Shown here piece by piece: positions 56,262-64,000 of a stretch of DNA of 64,000 nt (positions are counted from its first letter, which is position 1; every line of letters begins with the position of its first letter). The DNA lies in assembly GCA_942159475.1 (NCBI GenBank), contig OW804096.1, positions 37,199,744-37,263,743 on the forward strand, in the 5' to 3' direction. Under the pieces are notes generated by a model that did not search any database, had not been told where the DNA came from, and saw nothing but the letters and a program-made list of their open reading frames with translations. Made by a program: the position numbers and the translations under genes. Source of the DNA: Sthenelais limicola. Taxonomy: Eukaryota; Annelida; Polychaeta; Phyllodocida; Sigalionidae.

Positions 56262-56613
56262 AATAGGGGGTTTGCATAGCCGCCATTTTGAATTTTGATT
56301 CGCATCGAATTATGGGACTAATGGTACAGTCTAATATCGATAGAAAACATGTTATGTTCAGCATGGAATATGTATCAATGATCTAATTTCAACATCCATG
56401 TGTTATACATGTTTCCATGACACAAGTCCCCATCTTTCCCATCATGCATTTGGTTTTCATAGATCATTTATAAAGGTTATGATACTGGTGAAAACATTCT
56501 TGCAATTTTCCATAAAAATGTTGCCAAATATTTGTATGTCGGATTTCATCAGAATCCATTCCAGCATGCACTGCAGTAGATGCATGCGCAGTGAGACATG
56601 CAACTCCCCTATT
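56262..56613 (-). mobile_element. Family B element, complete
   Basis: It opens AATAGGGGGTTTGCATAGCC and closes CATGCAACTCCCCTATT. The inner landmark CTTTCCCATCATGCATTTGG is clear. A worn family A terminus (CATTTTCTGATGGTCTGACC) follows directly. Confidence 0.9.
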
Positions 56614-56639
56614 GTTCATTTTCTGATGGTCTGACCCCA

Positions 56640-57518
56640 CTATAGTTGGTAACCAGATAACTTCCCAGCGGGGATATTTCTTTGATGGGGATGTGTGGAA
56701 GACGGAATTCCATTAAACCTCTCGAAATCTGTCACCTTCCCATTAAAATAAGAGCTCGGTTAGGATGGAGGAACTCAGATTTGGGGGACAGCTCCCTTTG
56801 TCTTATCATCACCCTCTCTCCCACGGCCGATATGGTGGTGATGCACAACACCAGAGGCGGTGAGGTGTATCAGTATGTATCAGAATGGCAGGCCTGATTA
56901 CCAAAAGAAGTGGTCCGAGCTGGTCCTCCCTCCCCTCAGCTTCAAACTTGGTCAGTTAAGAGCTATATATTAACACATTTTTTTTTCTAAATGTAAAACA
57001 AAGGTTAACACATGGCGATAGATGATAGTGTGATAACTGTGATCATATATTACAACCTAGCATTCTGATATATAGATAGAACCTAATGAGAATGTGGTAT
57101 GAGTGACACTATTGCACTCTTCAAGTTTTTTCCGTGGCCCACCCGTTGATAAGGGAGTGGGTTACGAAAAAAACACATTGAGATGTATGTATAAGATATA
57201 TAGCTGTGTACTGGAAGGAGGAAGAGGGAATGGCAATGTCATACCACATGCGTTGATACAAATAGCATGGGGTACATGCACCAACGTGGACTAAAATGCA
57301 TGAATATTTCATACCAACTAATCAAGCAGATTCATTAGATGCCTACCGACCCTGGATGTGATTTACTCCCTATAGTCTAATAGGTAATAAAGGTGGGGTT
57401 ATGTAATGTGTAGTCACTAATACATTAGTGAGTGGATATAGTTATGTGACACATCAATCATCTTGTCCTTACCCTGCGGCCAGATGGAGCTGTTGTTCTA
57501 TTACTTATTACTGTATAT
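56640..57518. other. No gene or repeat recognised
   Basis: Single-copy DNA. ORFs of 71 codons (56682-56897) and 63 codons (57103-57294 and antisense) have no recognised features. Confidence 0.35.
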
Positions 57519-57752
57519 GTGTCAGATTTCCAGAAAATGTACAATTTGCCTTCACCAATCCTCTCAAATAACCCACATTTAAGACGAAAGTGAGCTTCAA
57601 AATGCAGTTTAACATTACAGAACTGATACTTTAAATCAATGCGATACCAAATATACTCAGATACTCAACATTTATCATATTTTTAGCAGAATTTAGCAGA
57701 AGTTACTTAATAGGTAGAGCTGCCAATTGTACATTTTCTGAAAATCTGATCC
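57519..57752 (-). mobile_element. Family A element, subfamily a
   Basis: Left terminus GTGTCAGATTTCCAGAAAAT, right terminus CTGATCC. ATAT lies on both sides. Confidence 0.88.
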
Positions 57753-57760
57753 ATATATAT

Positions 57761-57972
57761 GGGTCATATTTTCAGAAAATGTACAATAGACAGATTAACA
57801 AAAGAGTTGGCCGTTAAATCGTCAGAAAATGTATAGTTCGCCTTCACCCATTCTCTCAAATAACCCACAATCAAGACAAAAATGAAGTTCAAATATCAGT
57901 TTTCACTCTAATTTAGCAGAATTTGAAAGATGTGTAGAAATGTTGATTGTGCATTTTCTGAAAGTCGGACCC
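57761..57972. mobile_element. Composite of two family A pieces
   Basis: A plus-oriented left end (57761 to about 57815) is joined to a minus-oriented piece whose own start (AAATCGTCAGAAAATGTATA) lies near 57815 and which runs to GAAAGTCGGACCC. It may be a recombinant or one copy inserted in another. Confidence 0.7.
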
Positions 57973-58075
57973 ACATCTAACCGAATATGTACCTTTGCTT
58001 TCATACTCAGGGAACCCAACGCTGGAAACATGCATGTTATAACTTTATAATACGAGCCTTTCTTAATATAAGGGA

Positions 58076-58285
58076 CATTTTCCTGTTTAAACTTCTATTT
58101 CCACTAAGTAGCTAAATATACTCTATAGGATAACCTTTTGGAATGCAAGGATATATTTCATATACTGTCTTGCAATTTAAGGCATGTATTTATACGACGT
58201 TACACGATAGATACACAAAAAATGAGAACATTCCAACGATGAGATCTTGTGAATAAATCACCTTGAAAAATATCATTGTATCCTT
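58076..58285 (-). mobile_element. Family H fragment
   Basis: GGATATATTTCATATACTG, GAGAACATTCCAACGATGAG and GATCTTGTGAATA match the right half of the copy at 49785-50183. Confidence 0.55.
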
Positions 58286-58335
58286 CTCCTGCAACACGTA
58301 TTGTATACTGGATTATTTGGTGACAGGGTAGAAAT

Positions 58336-58409
58336 GGCCGGTTAGCTCAGTTGGTTAGAGCGTCGTGCTAATAACGCGAATGTCGTGGGTTCGACCCCCA
58401 CATTGGCCA
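58336..58409 (+). tRNA. tRNA-Ile (anticodon AAU)
   Basis: The cloverleaf is complete. The acceptor stem GGCCGGT pairs with ATTGGCC (two G-T pairs), the D arm is GCTCAGTTGGTTAGAGC, and the anticodon stem TCGTG/CGCGA encloses loop CTAATAA with anticodon AAT. The T arm GTGGG/CCCAC has loop TTCGACC. A and B boxes are intact, and a run of five Ts (58414-58418), the RNA polymerase III stop, follows within a few bases. There is no intron. It closely resembles animal tRNA-Ile-AAU and is likely functional. CCA is not encoded, as usual in eukaryotes. Confidence 0.95.
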
Positions 58410-59965
58410 ATCTAGCTTTTTCATGTATCCATGTATGGATCGGTTAAATTACAAAAGAGGGAAATTGAATACCGCTAGTTAGACGAAAAGGAGCTTCACT
58501 ATAATTTTTTTTTTTTTAAATTTTATTGGACAAAGTTTCATATAATGATAATCCTCATTTGCCAAGTACAAAACAAAAAGCTTGCAATTTAATTACTCTA
58601 ACTCATTCCATTTACCATTAACATTAATATGTCGCTCGAGATCCTTCTTGATCGTCAGTATAATAATCAAATCCTTTAACCTGTTCAATTATTACATTTT
58701 AAGCAGTTATTCGGTCTTCTACTGCATAATATTATATTTCACCGAGTCGTTTCAAATCAAAACAAATCAGCTCAATATATTATTATTAAAGATGCACTCT
58801 GAATGTCCATGCTTTCATGGTGTGTAACGTATTTTTATCAGAAAAAACAACAACTTTAATTATTGCTTGATTTACACTTGAATTCCGCTCTGATATATTT
58901 TTTACATTGACATTTCATAATTGTGTACTCATAGCGTCCAAGGTGTCCCCCTCCCACACTTCTATCCTATCCTATCCTAGAGAAGGCTTGCCCCTATATG
59001 GTACCATATATACCACCTTCCACCCCCGCACATCTTCGTGGAATATCTTAGCAATTGTACTTGGAAACTATCATATCTGTATGAAAATGTTATTCTTATT
59101 GTTTGTTTGTTTGTTAAACTGTTATTCATCAAATGATTGCGTCAGCCGGTCTCCTCCATTTATTTTTGGAGATTTACATGCCGTGCTGAATTATATTTTA
59201 TCACAGGGTAATAAAGGGAACAATCCATCAATGAGTCAACGCCTCAGAGGTGGCCCTTATTATTTTGGTTTTAAATACATTTCTTTGATCTTGCTAGATA
59301 GTATCATGAATTCATATATTCTGAATTATGAATTCATAATGAGAGCTATCACAAACTGTGAATGTTTTGTCAATAAAATTTATTAAAAAAAAAATATATA
59401 TATGTAAGTGTATTCATATAACGCTCTTAATATAACAGTATGTTGATTATACCCCTCTTATCAACAATAAATATTTATCCAAGGAACTTTGGATTTATAA
59501 TTTAGTAGAGGAAGTCAATGTCTCTCCAGTTATATTGTAACTTGATCTGGTTTGAGAATTTCTTTAGGGTGTCTAAATTTTGAAATCTGGGTTCCAATTT
59601 CTTCCAGTACAGTGGGATTTTTATAAAAGATAGAATTTCTAATTAGTTCACTTCTAGGAAAGGGGCATTTGATATGATTATTAATATGAGTATATAGGTA
59701 ACATAATGAAACATCATAACCACTTTGTGCAATGTGAAATTGTGGCTTTAGGTATAAGTAGATAGGGAAGTTTGATGTACAGTTTGATGTACAGTTCAAA
59801 ATAACCGAACAGTTCAAAATAACCGTTTAATTAATCAAATATATAAATTTGAAGCCTGACCCATACACAAGTATACATGATGGCATAGAGCCAGCAATAC
59901 TGCAGCAACCAGTAGCATGTTAATTTAACAATATTTAGCTGTCTGCACACCTGTACCATCAGCGA
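58410..59965. other. No host gene recognised; possible minus-strand retroposon
   Basis: At 58503-58515 a T run is followed by TTTTATTGG; on the minus strand this reads as AATAAAA plus a poly(A) tail. A 95-codon minus-strand ORF (59530-59817) lies about 1 kb upstream in that direction. On the plus strand, CAATAAAATTTATTAAAAAA at 59371-59390 looks like a second polyadenylation end. A 159-codon plus-strand ORF (58907-59386) has no recognised domain. Confidence 0.3.
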
Positions 59966-60038
59966 GCCCGGTTAGCTCAGTCGGTAGAGCATCAGACTTT
60001 TGATCTGAGGGTCGAGGGTTCGAGTCCCTCATTGGGCG
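59966..60038 (+). tRNA. tRNA-Lys (anticodon UUU)
   Basis: Acceptor stem GCCCGGT/ATTGGGC, D arm GCTCAGTCGGTAGAGC, anticodon stem TCAGA/TCTGA with loop CTTTTGA (anticodon TTT) and T arm GAGGG/CCCTC with loop TTCGAGT are all intact. It matches the standard eukaryotic tRNA-Lys. The discriminator base is G. Unlike the tRNA-Ile gene, only CTTTAAA follows at 60042, so the polymerase III stop is weak; it could be a functional gene with read-through or a young retrocopy. Confidence 0.9.
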
Positions 60039-60143
60039 GCAAGCTTTAAAGTTGATAGGATAGGATTGCATAACTGAGCATGGTAGCAATGGTTTCATTG
60101 TCGGTAACAAAAATCACCATATGTGAGCACCGGGTAACTCTAA

Positions 60144-60338
60144 GACCCTGCCCACACACATGCAGCCGATTTGGCCCCCGATTTGGGTCCCCTGATCAAT
60201 CCTAGGATTTCATTTCCAATCCTGGTTGATGTTATTTGAAAAACATAAACCAGGATTTGAAATGAAATCATAGGATTCATCAGGAGAGCCAAATAGGGGG
60301 GCAATCAGAGGCCAAATCGGCTGTGTGTGGGCAGGTTT
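60144..60338. mobile_element. Family D hairpin element (TAA-flanked)
   Basis: The ends GACCCTGCCCACACACATGC and GGCTGTGTGTGGGCAGG are inverted and the centre is CAATCCTGGTTGATG/CATAAACCAGGAT. TAA lies at 60141-60143 and again at 60339-60341, where the next element begins. Confidence 0.85.
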
Positions 60339-60341
60339 TAA

Positions 60342-61160
60342 AGTTGTCCGGCCACTGTCGACAAAATGCTTATGATGCAAAGACGATGCACATCAATAAA
60401 CTTGCTTATCGGTAGCTCCATCATCTTTGTATCAACAACTAGAATAAGATCGGAAACTATAGTGGTCTGGCCACTGTTGACAAAATGGTGTCGATGCAAA
60501 GTTGATGCAAAGAGATGGAATTGTCGGCGATGCACATTGATGAGGAGGGTTATTGGTGGTGGCATCGTCTTGGCATTGACAAGGAAAAAAAGCTTGGCAA
60601 CTATAGAACTAATTTTCATGCTTTTATATGTGGAATCTCATTGACTCCTCATCGCCACTACCCTTACCGATGCAATTGTTACATCACCCACTCATCGCCG
60701 GTCATCGCTGGCTATCGCCAAAGGCATAGCAATGGCAAGTCGATGCAAAGACGATGCAATAAATTTTAAAAAAAACCTTATCATTTACCTCATCGCCAAT
60801 GCATTGCCAACGATTTTGTTGACAGTGGCTGGACCGCTTATAGAACTAGTTCCCTTGCTTTTATATATGAAATCTCATAGACTAGACATTGCCAATGCAT
60901 CACTACAGCCACTGCCTCCATTGACAATGCACTGATGCAAAACGGCGGGAAATGTTTGATATTCATTGCTACCCTTGCCGATGCAATTTTCACATCGCCC
61001 ACTCATCGCCAGTCATCGCCTCTTGTGCCGATGCCATAGCAATGACAAGTCAATGCAAAGATGATATAAACACCAAGTGCAATAAACTTCACAAAATTTG
61101 TATTGACTAGCTCATCGCCAACAAATCGCCAATGATTTTGTTCACAGTCGCCGGACCACT
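60342..61160. mobile_element. Family L element containing a second L copy
   Basis: The outer termini AGTTGTCCGGCCACTGTCGA and CACAGTCGCCGGACCACT are inverted, with TAA on both sides (60339-60341, 61161-61163). The interior is full of GATGCAAAGACGATGCA and CATCGCCAATG motifs. Without the nested copy the element would be about 438 bp. The three-base duplication suggests PIF/Harbinger type. Confidence 0.8.
60461..60838. mobile_element. Inner family L copy (TAT-flanked)
   Basis: The termini AGTGGTCTGGCCACTGTTGA and CAGTGGCTGGACCGCT are inverted, with TAT on both sides (60458-60460, 60839-60841). Removing it restores CTATAGAACTA in the outer copy, and the inner copy carries its own CTATAGAACTAATTTTCATG. 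Confidence 0.82.
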
Positions 61161-61163
61161 TAA

Positions 61164-61516
61164 TATGGTGGTTGTTTAATAAAACTTCTGAGTTCTAAAA
61201 ATTACAAATCCAAGAGTTGCACAAGCCATGCCATTAAATGTATACATGTATACTTCCTTCACTTGAATGGGTTGTATGTACAGCTACCCTCTTTACTGTG
61301 TGGAAGACTATTCTGTCTTTATTCTGATTTCCCTTTCATATAAAATCAAAAAAAATGTTTGTGTCTGTTTGTGAAACCGAGTACACATTGCTAGTTGTAT
61401 CTTGGACATTATTCTGTTAATTGACAAAATAAAGAGAGTTGATCAATTCGACTTAAAACGAACATTACATTATGAGCAGTTATTTTCTCCTATATTCCCA
61501 ATTCAAAAAATAAAAT
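61164..61516. other. No gene or repeat recognised
   Basis: AT-rich single-copy DNA. Confidence 0.35.
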
Positions 61517-61590
61517 GGGTCAGATTTTCAGAAAATGTACAATTGAAAGCTGTACACATTTAGTAAATTGGTAAAGGTGAATTGTAATTT
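61517..61590 (+). mobile_element. Family A element, heavily deleted
   Basis: The left terminus GGGTCAGATTTTCAGAAAAT and CTGTACACATTTAGTAAATT are joined directly to the GGTAAAGGTGAATTGTA block near the right end. About 150 bp and the right terminus are missing. Confidence 0.8.
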
Positions 61591-62464
61591 AGATTTTTAG
61601 TTTTAAAAATATTTTATTCAGGACATTGAACATCTTCATACGTAAAGTACAAATATTCTCAGGACAGCCTGATTTGCCAAAAATATTTTACAAAAAATAA
61701 GTAAGGTTACGAGAGTAGGTTGTGTCGATACAATATAAGTTATGGTTGATTAAATTACAATTTTAGAGGCATTTTTTCTTATAATACGATACAAGCATAT
61801 TTACAGGTTTTCAATAGAGGCTAAAATACATGCTCTCAATGCAAATCACTGACAAAGTGTGAGAAAAGACGAGCAACTAAAGAGGAAACACTACATGTTA
61901 CTACAGACGCCGTGCTCTTTCACATAAAAGTACATTTGCTGGCGACTTCACCAAAATATTGGATCCAGCTTGGTGCATGAACGATGGCAAGAAGGGAAAC
62001 ATCTTTTCCACAGCACTTATACATAATTGACATATCATGATTCATTTGTAATCATTAATGTCAGTCCGTCCCCAAACTAATTCATCAACTTCAGCCACTA
62101 CTAATTACTCCAAATGAGCTTTTTGTCATTACCACAGCAGGAAACTCGGCTCCAAATCAAACAGAATCCTTCATTTGGTTTTGTGTTGTACCCCCCTATA
62201 TGTGGAGTATATGTTAAAATCAATCACCATTTACTGAGAATATTGTACTTGATACATAATCAGTAGCTGAATAAAGATATTAAAGTTTAGAATGCTTGCT
62301 TTCTGGTGAATTGCAAAATATCTTTAGAGAGACCAAAATGAACCCTAAGATTTTGAAGCTTCATTCTCAGCTATAACGTCGTAAAAGAACTGAAACCAAA
62401 TTTGTTCATTATTTAATGCAAATACTGCTGATGTAAACAATATTTTTCATACTGTTATGTGTTG
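61591..62464. other. No gene recognised; possible minus-strand retroposon end
   Basis: AATATTTTATTCAGGACATT near 61607 reads on the minus strand as AATAAAATATT. It resembles 58510-58560 (TTTTATTGGACAAAGTTTCA, then CATTTGCCAAGTACAAA there; GTACAAATATTC and GATTTGCCAAAA here). A shared retroposon 3' end is possible but unproven. GCTTCATTCTCAGCTATAAC near 62359 again resembles the minisatellite element flank. Confidence 0.3.
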
Positions 62465-62631
62465 GGGATGTGGGGTGGCCGAACGGTCTCGCTACATTTG
62501 CTTATTGGCACGCTCGAGTGGTATGTGTGGGTTGGCTCCAGGATATCACTGCATGCAGTTCCATCTCCTCTCATCTGGTACTAGGGTAAGATGAACTAGT
62601 CCTGGTAAACAATGTAAAAAATAAATAAATG
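62465..62631 (+). mobile_element. tRNA-derived SINE
   Basis: GGTGGCCGAACGGTCTC is an A-box segment like those of tRNA-Leu/Ser. GGGTTGGCTCCAGG at 62529-62542 is a degenerate B box at the right distance. The unit ends in AAAAAATAAATAAAT (62616-62630). Length is about 165 bp. No other copy is obvious in the window. Confidence 0.6.
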
Positions 62632-62648
62632 TTGATACGGGAATTAGG

Positions 62649-62867
62649 TGAGTGAGTGAGATTGGTTGCTTTACACCCTTATCAACACATTTAAGATGGT
62701 TGTATCAAGGGCGGGCGAGCTGAGAGGGAGGCAGTTTATGATCATACCCAGGAAATAGAGATAGAGAAGAAGGAGTGAGTGAATGAGTGAGAAGATAAAG
62801 ACGAAGGGAGAGGGAGACAGAGAAAAAGAGACAGAAAGGCACTTTATGGTCATACCCAGGACCATCA
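62649..62867 (+). mobile_element. GTGAGTGAG-headed repeat, second copy
   Basis: It is flanked by GGAATTAGG on both sides (62640-62648, 62868-62876), a 9-bp duplication. It shares CTTATCAACACATTTAAGAT, then GGCGGGCGAGCTGAGAGGG, with the copy at 27605-27775 and has an extra GAGTGAGTGAATGAGTGA insertion in its purine tract. The layout resembles repeats common in molluscan genomes. Confidence 0.75.
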
Positions 62868-62876
62868 GGAATTAGG

Positions 62877-63585
62877 AGTCAAATAATAATTTATTAAAGG
62901 CATTGCAACAATAATTTAGGCGGATACTCCAAATATAGATTTGCACATTTATGAAGCCCTACAAAATGGTGACATTCTCCTCAATTTTGATAAAACAACC
63001 TTCACATAGGTTGGATTCAATACATCAACTCACTGATGATAAGCTGATTTACGATTGTTATTATCAATTATCCACAGGAAGCAAAGTATTTTTATTTCAA
63101 TTTCTACTGGGTCCGTGTTACAATACAAAAAACTACAAATTTAATTTCACTCATTTGTAATATCAACTACTTCCTACGAATTCGTCCTTGAACTGCAGCC
63201 TGCAAAATAAATGGGTACCAATTCCAAAATCCAAATCCCAGATCGAGCAACCCAATGCCTATTGACAGTACCTTTACCAAATATCTCAGAAAATCCAGAG
63301 TCTTTAACCGAAGATGACATGTTTGAATCCATTTCTTATCCCCGTGCATCCCTCCCTCTCCAACTTCCCGTCTGATATTTCAAACCCCTGGTGGCGCGAG
63401 AAGGAGTCACATGCCCTGGGCCTGGCTCCCGATTATTGGAAATATTAGGCGCGGATGAATATTTCACCAGACACGGCCACTGAGGTCACGCATGCGCTAA
63501 CAGGCGTTAACTTTGGTCACGTGGGGGGTTTAGGGTAAGCGGGGGCAGGGTAGGGGTGGGACAGGGGGTGAATCTGGGGTCGTGT
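62877..63585. other. Single-copy stretch with promoter-like motifs
   Basis: 63340-63540 is GC-richer, with an NRF1-like CGCATGCGC at 63489-63497 and an E-box CACGTG at 63518-63523. No credible ORF was found. Confidence 0.35.
63485..63525. promoter_or_regulatory. NRF1-like and E-box motifs
   Basis: A perfect CGCATGCGC and a perfect CACGTG lie 21 bp apart. Such pairs occur in animal housekeeping promoters, but short motifs also occur by chance. Confidence 0.3.
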
Positions 63586-63887
63586 AATAGGGGAGTTGTA
63601 TGTCTCACTGCCCATGTCTATTGCAGTATAAATCGGTCATACAAATCGGTCATACAAATATTTGGCAAGAAAATTGCTAAAATGTTTTCACCAATATCAG
63701 AGCTTGTATAAATGATCTATGTAGGCCAATGCATGATGGGAAAGATGGCGACTTGTGTTATGGAAACTTGTATAACACATAGATATTGACATTAGTGCAT
63801 TGATAAATATTTCATGCTTTTACACTGTTAGTCCCATAATTCAATGCGGTTCAAGATTCAAAATGGCGGCTATGCAAATCCCCTATT
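63586..63887 (+). mobile_element. Family B element, shortened
   Basis: It opens AATAGGGGAGTTGTATGTC and closes ATGCAAATCCCCTATT. It contains a local duplication (ATCGGTCATACAAAT twice) and a deletion of about 40 bp relative to 13573-13904. Confidence 0.88.
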
Positions 63888-64000
63888 GAAGCAGAAGGGT
63901 GGGGAGTGTTTACTCCCCTTTTCCCTATACTGGTGTATCTATGCTCGTTGAAATATTGTATGTTAACATTTTATAGTTTATAGTTGAATTTTGGCGGTAA

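Noticed and set aside
58907..59386. 159-codon ORF as a host gene
   Set aside because: No domain, no splice or codon pattern, and it ends in AT-rich DNA; the sequence gives no support beyond being open.
59925..60110. 61-codon minus-strand ORF
   Set aside because: Its core is antisense to the tRNA-Lys gene, a familiar spurious prediction.

Overview
Kind of sequence. This is eukaryotic nuclear DNA, almost certainly from an animal. It is AT-rich and gene-poor, has no bacterial-style gene packing, and carries two eukaryotic-type tRNA genes, a CR1/L2/Jockey-group LINE and very many short inverted-repeat DNA elements. I cannot name the species. A tRNA-derived SINE next to a GTGAGTGAGTGAG-headed repeat that resembles repeats common in molluscs and their relatives hints at a lophotrochozoan or other marine invertebrate, but this is weak.

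Host genes. I find no convincing multi-exon protein gene. The supported genes are tRNA-Ile(AAU) at 58336-58409 and tRNA-Lys(UUU) at 59966-60038. The only long recognisable protein is the LINE reverse transcriptase (38003-39754). One further ORF (37176-37622, 148 aa) sits in a retroposed-looking insert inside that LINE and matches nothing I recognise. Other long ORFs are products of simple or tandem repeats.

Repeat layout. The dominant feature is one family, called family A here: about 235 bp, with roughly 28-bp terminal inverted repeats starting GGGTCAG, flanked by 4-bp direct duplications. I count 47 copies or fragments from 3.0 to 61.6 kb, in both orientations, in at least three sequence subfamilies. 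Other inverted-repeat families are B (AATAGGGG termini, 300-350 bp), C (GTCTAGGCTC termini, about 212 bp), D (GACCCTGCCCACAC termini, about 200 bp, a near-complete hairpin), E (nested in a D copy), F (about 95 bp, TA-flanked), G (CTGYAAACG termini, TA-flanked, rich in CGCG), H (350-400 bp, GTGTTTYAGGAAA termini), J (987 bp, 32-bp inverted termini), L (AGTKGTCYGGC termini, 3-bp duplications) and N (579 bp, perfect 19-bp inverted termini, TTAA-flanked).

Nesting. Several elements sit inside others, which gives relative ages: a family A copy at 35624-40522 holds the LINE, which holds the ORF-bearing insert; a family A copy at 7410-11291 holds a 3.6-kb element with tandem 202-bp units; B at 1121-2838 holds a 1.36-kb foldback element; B at 19503-20020 holds a family A copy; A at 6077-6627 holds a LINE tail; A at 6783-7177 holds G; D at 22581-22997 holds E; L at 60342-61160 holds a second L.

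Simple and tandem repeats. A 69-bp minisatellite (4.6-5.2 kb), a 20-bp one (15.1-15.66 kb), a 7-bp one (24.7-24.9 kb), a 52-bp one derived from a family C end (53.2-53.5 kb), a 1-kb polypyrimidine tract with higher-order repeats (42.9-43.97 kb) and a 0.5-kb polypurine tract (51.26-51.78 kb). Between these are stretches of apparently single-copy DNA (largest 29.0-33.3 kb), some with NRF1-, CRE- or E-box-like motifs, which are the places to look for regulatory elements of a gene outside the window.
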